12,168 bases of DNA from BJHL01 sp035299305 (GCA_035299305.1 DATGWV010000053.1:1-12168); one strand, 5' to 3'; shown: positions 1 through 8,205, counted from the stretch's first letter. Notes: generated by a model from the sequence alone, not told the origin. Program-made: numbers and translations.

Positions 1-662
1 GCCACCCCCGCAAACGCCGCCGCGAGCCCCGCCATCGGATGCCGCCCCACCGCCGCGTACAACGCCGCAGCCAGAGGCGGCAGCACCACATATCCCGCAT
101 CACTCGCCACGCTCGCGTTGGCCCCAATCAACACAATCACCGGCGTCAGCAACTTCTTAGGCGTCACAAACGCCAGCGACCGCATCATCACGCCGAAGAA
201 CCCAAACTTCTCCGCCAGCCCGATGCCCAGCATCGCGACAAACACCAGCCCCAGCGCAGGCGTCGTCGTGAAGTTCCGCAGCATCGACGAGAACATCCAG
301 TAGACGCCCTCGCTCGTCATCAGACTTCGCGCCTCAATCGGCGCCCCGTTGCCCACCAGCGTCTTGACCGGCTGCCCGTTCTCCTTCTTCTGCACCATCA
401 CCGGCTTGCCCGTGCTGTCCAACACCACGTTGCCGGCTTCGTCAACCTTCTCCACCATCACCGCCACCGGGCGCACCGGCTGCACCTTCCACCCGGCTGC
501 ACTCGCCACCGCCGACATCACAATCACAATCGCCGCCAGGATCACGAAGATCAGCGCCGGCTCCGGCAGCTTGTTCCCCGCCCACTCAATCCAGTCCAAA
601 ATCGACTTCTTCCCCGAAGGGCTTGGCGCGGATCCAGACGACGGCGTGGTGCTCGAACTCAT
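1..662 (-). CDS. AbgT-family transporter, N-terminal 220 residues (cut by window edge)
   Basis: Inner-membrane carrier of the AbgT family, whose members import p-aminobenzoyl-glutamate or export antimetabolites such as sulfonamides. The minus strand reads open from the ATG at 662 to the window edge, so the C-terminal half is missing. An in-frame TAA lies five codons upstream, which fixes this as the first ATG. Visible family marks are W24-IEWAGNKLPEP near the first helix (about 36-57), then EGVYWMFSSMLRNF (118-131) and GLVFVAMLGIGLAEK (138-152), and above all ASDAGYVVLPPLAA followed by VGRHPMAGLAAAFAGV (186-220). The loop after helix 1 (about 60-116) looks longer than usual and is hydrophilic, with VVLDSTGKP-type turns. 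The gene is divergent from the POT transporter with a gap of 163 bases. Family assignment is firm; substrate and direction of transport cannot be read from this fragment. Confidence 0.9.
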   Translation of the reverse strand, partial: MSSSTTPSSGSAPSPSGKKSILDWIEWAGNKLPEPALIFVILAAIVIVMSAVASAAGWKVQPVRPVAVMVEKVDEAGNVVLDSTGKPVMVQKKENGQPVKTLVGNGAPIEARSLMTSEGVYWMFSSMLRNFTTTPALGLVFVAMLGIGLAEKFGFFGVMMRSLAFVTPKKLLTPVIVLIGANASVASDAGYVVLPPLAAALYAAVGRHPMAGLAAAFAGV

Positions 663-671
663 GGGGGCGAC

Positions 672-677
672 ACATTA
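672..677 (-). promoter_or_regulatory. Candidate -10 hexamer TAATGT, leaderless type
   Basis: TAATGT lies 9 nt upstream of the ATG of the AbgT gene, and there is no Shine-Dalgarno sequence. No -35 element is recognisable. It is one of five similarly placed TAnnnT hexamers in this window. Confidence 0.3.
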
Positions 678-810
678 CCGCGAAAACCCCTCCGCGCCCA
701 GCCGCCCCCACAAAATTCCTCTGGAAACTCCTCCCGCGCAGCCGATGCCGGAGTCTGCTATCGTCTTTGCTTCGCGCCCCGCGTATCCCCTTCGCGGCGG
801 CCACTCACCC

Positions 811-815
811 GGGAG
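811..815 (+). promoter_or_regulatory. Ribosome binding site of the POT transporter
   Basis: GGGAG lies 10 nt upstream of the ATG at 826. It supports that start over the in-frame ATG at 747, which would add a poorly conserved, Ser/Pro-rich extension. Confidence 0.5.
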
Positions 816-825
816 CGACTCGCGC

Positions 826-2919
<2,094 letters not shown>

Positions 2920-2928
2920 CCCCCGTGC

Positions 2929-2958
2929 CACCGACCGCCGGCTCTGCGGCGGTCGGTG
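2929..2958. terminator. Strong hairpin after the POT gene (terminator-like)
   Basis: A perfect 12-bp stem, CACCGACCGCCG (2929-2940) against CGGCGGTCGGTG (2947-2958), encloses the 6-nt loop GCTCTG. It begins 9 bases after the POT stop codon. No T-run follows it, so it may act as a Rho-assisted terminator or an mRNA 3'-end stabiliser rather than a textbook intrinsic terminator. Confidence 0.55.
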
Positions 2959-2971
2959 CCGCGCCTCTCTC

Positions 2972-3002
2972 GATGCCTTGATGCCAAATGCCTTGATGCC
3001 TC
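2972..3002. repeat. Four-unit octamer-type tandem repeat (GATGCCTT)
   Basis: Units are GATGCCTT, GATGCCAA, ATGCCTT (one base short) and GATGCCTC. They follow directly behind the hairpin after the POT gene and lie in non-coding DNA. Confidence 0.7.
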
Positions 3003-3112
3003 CTCAAAAATCTTCACTCGAGTGACCGCCCTTGTGCGCCCAATCCAAGTCACTACCAAACTTCCCCCTTGCATTCGCATTCCCTTTCCGCGAAAATACC
3101 CACCGGTGGCCC

Positions 3113-3136
3113 GTCACGGAGTCACCAAGTCACGCT
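3113..3136. repeat. Three-unit octamer tandem repeat (GTCACnnn)
   Basis: Three contiguous 8-mers, GTCACGGA, GTCACCAA and GTCACGCT, share GTCAC in exact register. Non-coding. Confidence 0.6.
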
Positions 3137-3267
3137 GATCGGTCGTGTGGCGGCAGCCGCAACCTCGTGTCGAAGGCGACACGACTCGCAGCCCGCTCGA
3201 TGACCCACCGATCACCGACTTGGCGAAGACCGAACCATCCACCAGCGGTCTGAAGGCATTGAGGTGG

Positions 3268-3286
3268 GCCGCCCCTCTGGGGCGGC
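3268..3286. terminator. GC-rich hairpin, possible terminator for the minus-strand permease
   Basis: The 8-bp perfect stem GCCGCCCC/GGGGCGGC with loop TCT lies about 200 bases beyond the permease stop codon. No T-run follows on either strand, so its role as a terminator is uncertain. Confidence 0.3.
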
Positions 3287-3483
3287 AGTCTTCCAAAATC
3301 TCGCGGAAAAACGCCGCGACGTTTCGCGCCAGCGAAACGAGCCCCAGCCCGCCGATCCCGGTGCGCCAGCCACGCTCGCTGCAGCAATGCAGCCCAGGTC
3401 ATCCCATGCACGCGGGCAATCGACAGCCGGACAACTCCACGTAAATCCCACGCCCCGCAAACGGCGAACGACGCCCCACGCCC

Positions 3484-4350
3484 TCACCTCTTTGCAATCC
3501 ACGCCGCCGCATACATCAGGCTCAACGTCCCCACAATCGTCGCGCCAGGCAGCCAGTCAAGTTCAAAGCTCACCACCATTCCCGCCAGCACACCCACCAC
3601 CGAAATCACGCTCGACAGCACCAGCACCGTCGCCCCTTTGCCCGACAATCGCAGCGCCGTCGCGCCAGGCAGCACCAGCAGCGCGGTCGCCAGCACCACA
3701 CCCGCGAGTTTCATCGCCGTCACCGTCGCCACACTCACCAGCAGCAGCAGCAGCAGATTCATCGCGCGGTCCGGCACACCCATGGCCCGCGCCGTTGCCG
3801 CGTCAAACGCCCAGAAAATCAGCTTCCGCCGCGTGACAAACAACGTCGCGAGCGTGAGCAGCGCAACCACCCACGCGATGATCGCGTCCGTCCAATACAC
3901 ATCGAGAATCGAGCCGAAAAGATAACTTTCCCAGCTCACCGTGCGCTGGCTGAACTTGTGCAGCAGAATCGCGCCCAGGCTCATCGCCGCGACAAGCACG
4001 ATGCCGATGACCGTGTCCGCCTCTTTGCCCGCGTTGAGATTGCCCGACTCGCCCGCGCGCTTGCTCAGCCCCGCAATCAGCAGCCCGCTGCCGAGACAAA
4101 ACGCCAGCACGATAAAAAACGTCACGAGCGACGCGCCCGCCGCCGTACTGCCCGCCACACCCACCGCCGCGGCGATGCCGATCCCGCCAAACGCCGCGTG
4201 ACTGATCCCCTGCCCGATGAACGCCATGCGCTTGAGCACGACCAGCACACTCAGCAATGAACACAACACCGCCAGCGCCAGCCCCGCCACAAACGCAGGC
4301 AGGAACGAATCGCGCAGCATCGGATCACTGAGATACTCGATGGTCTTCAT
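3484..4350 (-). CDS. Metal ABC transporter permease, ABC-3 (ZnuB/MntB-like) family
   Basis: Integral-membrane subunit of 288 residues of an ABC importer for zinc, manganese or a related divalent metal. The family-typical start is seen as SFLPAFVAGLALAVLCSLLSVLVVLKRMAFIGQGISHAAFGGIGIA (15-60), where the R-x-x-F-x-G-x-x-I-S-H-A stretch is the conserved ABC-3 pattern. About eight hydrophobic helices follow through to the C-terminus. Length fits the family (about 260-290). Neither the ATPase nor the substrate-binding protein is encoded next to it: downstream is the empty convergent gap and upstream a repeat array and rseP. The partners must lie elsewhere or this copy is an orphan. The ATG at 4350 has no Shine-Dalgarno but has TAACCT 9 nt upstream. 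The metal cannot be decided from the permease alone. Confidence 0.92.
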   Translation of the reverse strand: MKTIEYLSDPMLRDSFLPAFVAGLALAVLCSLLSVLVVLKRMAFIGQGISHAAFGGIGIAAAVGVAGSTAAGASLVTFFIVLAFCLGSGLLIAGLSKRAGESGNLNAGKEADTVIGIVLVAAMSLGAILLHKFSQRTVSWESYLFGSILDVYWTDAIIAWVVALLTLATLFVTRRKLIFWAFDAATARAMGVPDRAMNLLLLLLVSVATVTAMKLAGVVLATALLVLPGATALRLSGKGATVLVLSSVISVVGVLAGMVVSFELDWLPGATIVGTLSLMYAAAWIAKR

Positions 4351-4359
4351 GAGCCGTTC

Positions 4360-4365
4360 AGGTTA
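4360..4365 (-). promoter_or_regulatory. Candidate -10 hexamer TAACCT, leaderless type
   Basis: TAACCT lies 9 nt upstream of the ATG of the ABC-3 permease, which has no Shine-Dalgarno. No -35 is visible. If it is real, the permease is transcribed separately from rseP. Confidence 0.3.
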
Positions 4366-4492
4366 GGAGAGTGGGGAACGGAGAACGGAGAACGGAGAAC
4401 AGAGAACAGAGAGCAGAGAGCAGAGAGCAGAGAGCAGAGAGCAGAGAGCAGAGAGCAGAGACCGGCAATGCTCAGCTCGTTCTCCACTCTCC
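4366..4492. repeat. Imperfect inverted repeat flanking the heptamer array
   Basis: GGAGAGTGGGGAACG (4366-4380) is complementary to CGTTCTCCACTCTCC (4478-4492) at 14 of 15 positions. The two arms bracket the array, so single-stranded DNA or RNA could fold with the array in the loop. Confidence 0.6.
4380..4463. repeat. Heptamer tandem array, 12 units
   Basis: Twelve contiguous 7-mers run in order: GGAGAAC three times, AGAGAAC once, AGAGAGC seven times, AGAGACC once. The graded change along the array looks like slippage with point mutations spreading from one side. It lies in the gap between rseP and the ABC-3 permease, on the 5' side of the permease. Seven identical adjacent units make it a candidate length-variable locus. 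Confidence 0.95.
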
Positions 4493-4512
4493 GTTCTGCG
4501 CTCTCTTCCCTC

Positions 4513-6600
4513 TCAAAGCCCCAGCAAATTCTTCACGTCATTAAACGTCACCAGCAGGAACATGCCCGCAATCAGCACCAGTCCCACCATCGTCACGCCG
4601 TTCTGAATCTGCACCGGCACCGGCCTGCCCCGAATCGCTTCGTACAGCAGGAACAGAAACTGTCCGCCATCCACAATCGGCAGCGGCAGGAAATTAATCA
4701 CCGCCAGATTCACGCTGATCAGCGCGAGGAAGAACAGCAGCCAGATAAACCCGCGATCCGCCACCAGCGTGCCAAGATGCGCGATGCCAACCGGGCCCTT
4801 CAGGTGTTCAACCTTCACCGTGCCCTGCGCCAGCCGTGCGAACGTGAGATAGGTCATGCCCATCACGCGCTTGGTTTCATCAAATCCAAATCGCAGCGCT
4901 TCCAGCGGATTGCTCGCCTTCATCGTCTGCTGCTGCGTGGCGAACTGCTGCGACGACAACTCGCTCGACCATCCCAGCGCCTTGATCTGCTCCACTTCTT
5001 TCGCGCTCATCTCCACCGGCACCATCTCATCGGGGCCTTCGCTCAACAGGTCGCCCGCCACAGGCCGACGAATCGTCAGCGTCACCACCGTCGCGCCCCG
5101 CGCCACGGCTTCGCGCACACGCAGCACCACATCGTGCAGCGTCGCCGTCGATTGATCATCCACCGCGACCACGCGCGCCCCCGCCGTGATGGGCGTGCCC
5201 GCCGCGCCGGGAACATACTCGTTGAACATCGCATCCGTCACGCGCTCCATCGGCGCGGCGATCAGATTCGTCTCGCTGCTGCTATCACCCACGCCCAGCC
5301 CGATCTGCCCCTTGCGATTGACCTTCACGCCCGTCAGCCGCACCACGGACCACGCGCCGCTCTCGTTCTTGCGCAGCAGCGTCATGTCCACGGTGCCGCC
5401 CTTGTTGGCGCGAATCTCGCGAATGCCCGTCGCCATGCTGGGAAACTCGACGTTCCCCACTCTCGCGATAATGTCGCCGCGTTGCAAGCCCTGCGCCGCG
5501 GCAGCATCGGTGGTGCTGCCGATGCGCAGCACCGCCGGCAGCCCCAGCACGTGCGAAATCGCCGTGTACGACCGCGCATCATTACCAGGCAGCAGACCAA
5601 GCTGCATCTCCGCCACCGGCTTGAGCGCGACGTCCTTCGTCGTGCCATCGGGCAACGTGAACACCGTCGCGATCGTGTCGCCCGACGAGTTCTGCGTCGC
5701 GACATCCACCGCGTGTCCATCCGCCGCGGGCACACCGTTCACGCTTGTCAGCACACTTCCACGCGGCAGTCCGCGTTCATCCCACGGCACATCGAGCGTG
5801 GTGCCCATCTGCGGACCAAAGCCCGCCGCCAGCATGCCCGATGCGCGATCTTCGCGCGGTGTCACCAGCAGGTTCAGCACGTTGGGCGCGCCCGGTCGCT
5901 CGACGGTCATCGTGACGGGCGTGTCCTTCTTCGCCATCGCCACCGCGAGCGCGATGTCATCAAACGATCGCACCGTCTTTCCATCCACCGCCACCACGCG
6001 GTCACGCGTCGTGAGCGGAATCGCGGCGCCAGTGCCCGCGTCCACCGCCGCCATCGCGGGCGAGCCGCGCTGGACAAAGCCGACAACCGGCGAATCAACC
6101 TGCCGCCCCACCATCATCACGATGATGAACAGAATCGCCGCCGTGATGATGTTCATCACGACGCCCGCCGAGATGACGACCATGCGCCGCCAGGGCGAAC
6201 AATTCTGATAGCTGTCGGGCGCGCTGCTGGTCGCGGTGGGGTTTAGGTCCTCCTGACCCAGCATCTTCACGTATCCACCAAACGGCAGCGCGTTGAGGCG
6301 ATATTCCGTCGGGCTCATGCGTCGATGCAATTGGTCCAGCGCCTGCGCTTCGGGCGTCTGTGCACTGACCGCGGCGTCCATCGTGTTGCGAAGCTGCTTC
6401 AGGTACTCCGGCTCGCTCGTGCCCGCGCGAAAGCCCACGCCCTTGCGATACGTGAGCAGGCTGGGACCGAACCCCACCGCGAAGGCGAGCACGCGAATGC
6501 CCGCCCAGCGAGCCGCGAGAAAGTGCCCCAGCTCGTGGACGAACACGATGAAGCCGAAACCCAGAATGACAAGCAGCAGATCGAAGGCAGTGCCCAGCAT
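4513..6600 (-). CDS. rseP: RseP-type site-2 protease (M50) with four PDZ-like units
   Basis: Intramembrane zinc metalloprotease of 695 residues that cuts membrane-bound substrates, classically an anti-sigma factor after a first periplasmic cut. The zinc motif HELGH is at 22-26 in the first helix. FGGYVKMLGQED (107-118) is the conserved membrane-associated loop. The third zinc ligand lies in the NFLPLPIVDGG segment (636-646), with Asp644; the usual Leu before it is Val here. Between helices 2 and 3 are four PDZ-like cores, around 198-236, 278-320, 371-411 and 470-512, each with a (G/D)xVhxhxG-like start and a closing strand. RseP of E. coli is about 450 residues with two PDZ domains. A further insert of about 45 residues (52-97) separates the first helix region from the GGYVKML loop. 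Start ATG at 6600 puts HELGH in its usual place; only a weak SD (GAAAG) is seen. The rseP symbol is by family; the substrate is unknown. Confidence 0.93.
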   Translation of the reverse strand: MLGTAFDLLLVILGFGFIVFVHELGHFLAARWAGIRVLAFAVGFGPSLLTYRKGVGFRAGTSEPEYLKQLRNTMDAAVSAQTPEAQALDQLHRRMSPTEYRLNALPFGGYVKMLGQEDLNPTATSSAPDSYQNCSPWRRMVVISAGVVMNIITAAILFIIVMMVGRQVDSPVVGFVQRGSPAMAAVDAGTGAAIPLTTRDRVVAVDGKTVRSFDDIALAVAMAKKDTPVTMTVERPGAPNVLNLLVTPREDRASGMLAAGFGPQMGTTLDVPWDERGLPRGSVLTSVNGVPAADGHAVDVATQNSSGDTIATVFTLPDGTTKDVALKPVAEMQLGLLPGNDARSYTAISHVLGLPAVLRIGSTTDAAAAQGLQRGDIIARVGNVEFPSMATGIREIRANKGGTVDMTLLRKNESGAWSVVRLTGVKVNRKGQIGLGVGDSSSETNLIAAPMERVTDAMFNEYVPGAAGTPITAGARVVAVDDQSTATLHDVVLRVREAVARGATVVTLTIRRPVAGDLLSEGPDEMVPVEMSAKEVEQIKALGWSSELSSQQFATQQQTMKASNPLEALRFGFDETKRVMGMTYLTFARLAQGTVKVEHLKGPVGIAHLGTLVADRGFIWLLFFLALISVNLAVINFLPLPIVDGGQFLFLLYEAIRGRPVPVQIQNGVTMVGLVLIAGMFLLVTFNDVKNLLGL

Positions 6601-6702
6601 GCTCTATCTTTCGTCGTCCGCACGCGAAGGAAACAAGAAAACCCCCGCGAATGCGTAATCTCCCCTCCGCCCCGTCCGACGCACAAGGCCGCACCGCGCC
6701 GC

Positions 6703-6708
6703 TACGCT
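6703..6708 (+). promoter_or_regulatory. Candidate -10 hexamer TACGCT, leaderless type
   Basis: TACGCT lies 6 nt upstream of the ATG at 6715, where no Shine-Dalgarno is present. No convincing -35 is seen. Confidence 0.25.
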
Positions 6709-6714
6709 CGTGCA

Positions 6715-6900
6715 ATGCCCGTGCATGACTGGCAATTCTGGGTCGTCTCCGGTATCGCGCTCCTCGCGCTTATCTATCTGCTGCGACGCGTTGTTCCCGC
6801 GGGATTTCTGGGCAAAAAGAAGCCCGGCACCAAAACCTCGCTCACCATTGGTGGCAAAGCCCTGGACGACAGTCGCAAAGCAGGCGACAGGAAACACTGA
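6715..6900 (+). CDS. Small single-span membrane protein of unknown function
   Basis: A 61-residue protein that I do not recognise as a named family. It starts MPVHDWQFWVVSG and has one hydrophobic helix (about 8-24, ending in YLLRR), so it should be an inner-membrane protein with the basic side in the cytoplasm. A short soluble tail follows, with GKKKPGTKTSLTIGGKAL (33-50). The gene fills the space between the divergent rseP (114-base gap) and the convergent wrbA-like gene (15-base gap). Reasons to believe it: the ORF fits the gap, the helix obeys the positive-inside rule, and the tail is well-formed. Reasons for doubt: no SD, short length, and no comparison available. The frame is open further upstream, but that part overlaps rseP and has no likely start. 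Confidence 0.65.
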   Translation: MPVHDWQFWVVSGIALLALIYLLRRVVPAGFLGKKKPGTKTSLTIGGKALDDSRKAGDRKH

Positions 6901-6915
6901 ATTTTCGACGCGTGA

Positions 6916-7497
6916 TTACTTCGTCCAGCGCTTGGTGATCTCGCCGATGCGCACGCCAAACAGCCGGGCCGTTTCGCGGTCACCCTTGCCGGGCGTCACA
7001 TCGGGTGCGGCTTGATCGCTCTGGGTCATCAGCCCGACGTTGCTGCCCACGCGATTGGGCGTGTTGGCGTCGTGCGGATTGCCCGGGAGCATGCCCAGGC
7101 TGATCCAGATCATGCCGTGCTGCGCGGCGAGCACGCTGAGATATTGCAGCGTGCTCAGTTTGTCGCCGCTCAGATTGCCGCTGTTGGAGAAACCGGCGGC
7201 GAGCTTGTCCTTCCACTTCTGCGCGAACCACAGACCGCTGGTGCGATCGGCGAATTCCTTGAACTTCGCGCTGGGGCCGCCCATGTACGTGGGCGTGCCG
7301 AAGACGATGCAGTCGGCTTCGTTGAGCAGTTGCCACTTGCCGCCCAGCGACCGATCAGGTCCGGGCGCGGGGAGTTCATCCACGCTCACGATGTGCGCGG
7401 TGACGCCCGCGACGCTGGCGACGCCGGAATGCAGCGTTTCCGCCACCACCTTGGTGTGACCGTAACCGGAGTGATACAACACGACGACGCTGGGCAT
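6916..7497 (-). CDS. WrbA-like flavodoxin-fold NAD(P)H:quinone oxidoreductase
   Basis: FMN-binding cytoplasmic protein of 193 residues of the WrbA/flavodoxin family, which reduces quinones by two electrons and so avoids radical semiquinones. YHSGYGHTKVVAETL (8-22) is the FMN phosphate-binding loop. The middle part reads FGTPTYMGGPSAKFKEFADRTSGLW, which aligns with the WrbA FGTPTRFG...FLDQTGGLW block, and GFSNSGNLSGDKLSTLQYLSVLAAQHGM matches the following WrbA block. I choose ATG 7497 over the GTG at 7503 because GGAGG (7503-7507) sits 5 nt before the ATG and overlaps the GTG. It lies 69 bases downstream of a marR gene on the same strand, so co-transcription and control by that regulator are likely. 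Enzymatic role is by homology; a plain flavodoxin-like reductase is the alternative. Confidence 0.88.
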   Translation of the reverse strand: MPSVVVLYHSGYGHTKVVAETLHSGVASVAGVTAHIVSVDELPAPGPDRSLGGKWQLLNEADCIVFGTPTYMGGPSAKFKEFADRTSGLWFAQKWKDKLAAGFSNSGNLSGDKLSTLQYLSVLAAQHGMIWISLGMLPGNPHDANTPNRVGSNVGLMTQSDQAAPDVTPGKGDRETARLFGVRIGEITKRWTK

Positions 7498-7502
7498 AAG
7501 CA

Positions 7503-7507
7503 CCTCC
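7503..7507 (-). promoter_or_regulatory. Ribosome binding site of the WrbA-like gene
   Basis: GGAGG, the strongest SD in the window, lies 5 nt before the ATG at 7497. It decides the start against the upstream GTG. Confidence 0.8.
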
Positions 7508-7527
7508 GCGGCATTGTTGGTGCCGCG
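7507..7527 (-). promoter_or_regulatory. mRNA hairpin touching the SD of the WrbA-like gene
   Basis: On the transcript CGCGGCA pairs with TGCCGCG across a 7-nt loop (7 bp perfect), and the last stem base is the first G of the GGAGG. It could tune access of ribosomes or mark a processing site between marR and the downstream gene. Confidence 0.35.
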
Positions 7528-7566
7528 ATGTCGCGAGGCCGCGTGTTGTGTCGCAGGAATGAAAAA

Positions 7567-8052
7567 CTACTTGGGCGGCTCGCTGTTCACCGGATCGCGG
7601 GCGCGTTCGAGCAGGCGCGTGAGGTCGGCGAGTTCAGTCTTGGTCATATGACTGAGCTGCTGACGATGCAGTTCGAGCACCGGGCCGTCGAGCTTCTCGA
7701 CGATCTCGAGTCCCTTGGGCGTCAGCGTCACGCGCACCACGCGACGATCATCGCGCTCGCGGGCTCGCTTGACCATGGCCGCTTCTTCGAGCCGGTCGAC
7801 CAGTCGCGTGACATCGGGCACGCGCGCAACCATGTCCTCGCCGATTTGCGAACAAGTTTTGCCGTCTTTCCCCGCGCTGCGCAGAATGCGAAGCACGTTG
7901 TATGTCGCGATAGACAAGCCATACTCGCGGAAAAATCGCTCAGCGATGTTTTCCAAGAGACTTGTCGTGCGCAGGAGGCTGAGAAAGACCTCCTGTTCAG
8001 GCAGATCGAAGCCCGACTTCTTGTTCAGTTCACGCTGGAGCAAGCCAGCCAT
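7567..8052 (-). CDS. MarR-family transcriptional regulator
   Basis: Winged-helix dimeric regulator of 161 residues. Helix-turn-helix lies about 50-90 (LSIATYNVLRILRSAG ... CSQIGEDMVARVPDVTRLVDRLEEAAMV), and the wing carries the MarR hallmark ERDDRRVVRVTLTPKG (99-114). Start ATG 8052 is preceded by AAGGA with a 6-nt spacer; the frame is open further up but that extension is unlike MarR N-termini. MarR proteins usually repress their own gene and neighbours and are released by phenolic ligands, or by thiol oxidation in YodB/OhrR types. Here there is one cysteine, Cys67, in the DNA-binding region. The WrbA-like gene follows on the same strand, so the likely signal is a quinone or electrophile, which is inference from context. 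Confidence 0.92.
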   Translation of the reverse strand: MAGLLQRELNKKSGFDLPEQEVFLSLLRTTSLLENIAERFFREYGLSIATYNVLRILRSAGKDGKTCSQIGEDMVARVPDVTRLVDRLEEAAMVKRARERDDRRVVRVTLTPKGLEIVEKLDGPVLELHRQQLSHMTKTELADLTRLLERARDPVNSEPPK

Positions 8053-8058
8053 GCCACA

Positions 8059-8063
8059 TCCTT
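8059..8063 (-). promoter_or_regulatory. Ribosome binding site of marR-type gene
   Basis: AAGGA with a 6-nt spacer before the ATG at 8052. It selects this start over the open frame that extends upstream to 8166. Confidence 0.6.
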
Positions 8064-8092
8064 TATCCCGCCCACAGTCTTGGGATGTTTGC

Positions 8093-8101
8093 AATATACC
8101 A
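8093..8101 (-). promoter_or_regulatory. Candidate extended -10 promoter of marR-type gene
   Basis: TGGTATATT on the minus strand matches an extended -10 (TGnTATAAT) with one mismatch. It lies about 41 bases upstream of the ATG, inside an AT-rich stretch that stands out from the GC-rich surroundings. No good -35 is seen at 17 bases, as is common for extended -10 promoters. Confidence 0.45.
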
Positions 8102-8176
8102 CATTTTTCGCGACCCTCCCCATGTCTAGGTGATTTTTTTCTTTGGAGACGTAGTAAGCCCTTCATTCAGGCTTAT

Positions 8177-8205
8177 TTGCGAGAACGAAAAAACTTGTAT
8201 ATGAT
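8177..8205 (+). promoter_or_regulatory. Candidate sigma-70 promoter pointing into the radical SAM gene antisense
   Basis: TTGCGA (8177-8182), a 17-base spacer, then TATGAT (8200-8205): 4/6 and 5/6 matches. It points to the plus strand, where no gene follows; a transcript would run antisense to the 3' end of the radical SAM gene. The region is AT-rich, so a chance match is possible. Confidence 0.3.

Larger units (their letters stand above)
2920..3483. other. Convergent intergenic gap without a convincing gene
   Basis: These 564 bases separate the ends of the POT gene (plus) and the ABC-3 permease gene (minus). Open frames exist on both strands, but they overlap each other, have low-complexity translations and show no family motifs, so I call none. 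The gap holds the hairpin at 2929-2958, two octamer-type repeats (2972-3002, 3113-3136), the palindrome CCACCGGTGG (3100-3109) and three compact inverted repeats. These are TCGTGTCG/CGACACGA (3165-3184), GCCGCCCC/GGGGCGGC (3268-3286) and CGTTTCGC/GCGAAACG (3320-3339). A structured non-coding RNA or a decayed gene is possible but not shown. Confidence 0.6.

Noticed and set aside
747..825. Longer POT start at ATG 747
   Set aside because: In frame, but has no good SD and adds a Ser/Pro/Arg-rich stretch; ATG 826 has GGGAG 10 nt upstream and the usual distance to helix 1.
3264..3836. A plus-strand frame in the convergent gap overlapping the ABC-3 permease
   Set aside because: Pro/Ser/Ala-rich, no motif, and its second half is antisense to the permease. 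Minus-strand frames in the same gap are no better.
4380..4463. Heptamer array considered as a CRISPR array
   Set aside because: Units are 7 bases and contiguous without spacers, and no cas gene is in view.
4468..6246. A 592-codon plus-strand open frame opposite rseP
   Set aside because: His/Arg/Gln-rich shadow on the complement of a gene with clear zinc-protease motifs.
8053..8166. Longer MarR-type protein starting at 8166
   Set aside because: The 38 extra residues do not look like a MarR N-terminus and would run through the extended -10 candidate; ATG 8052 has AAGGA at good spacing.
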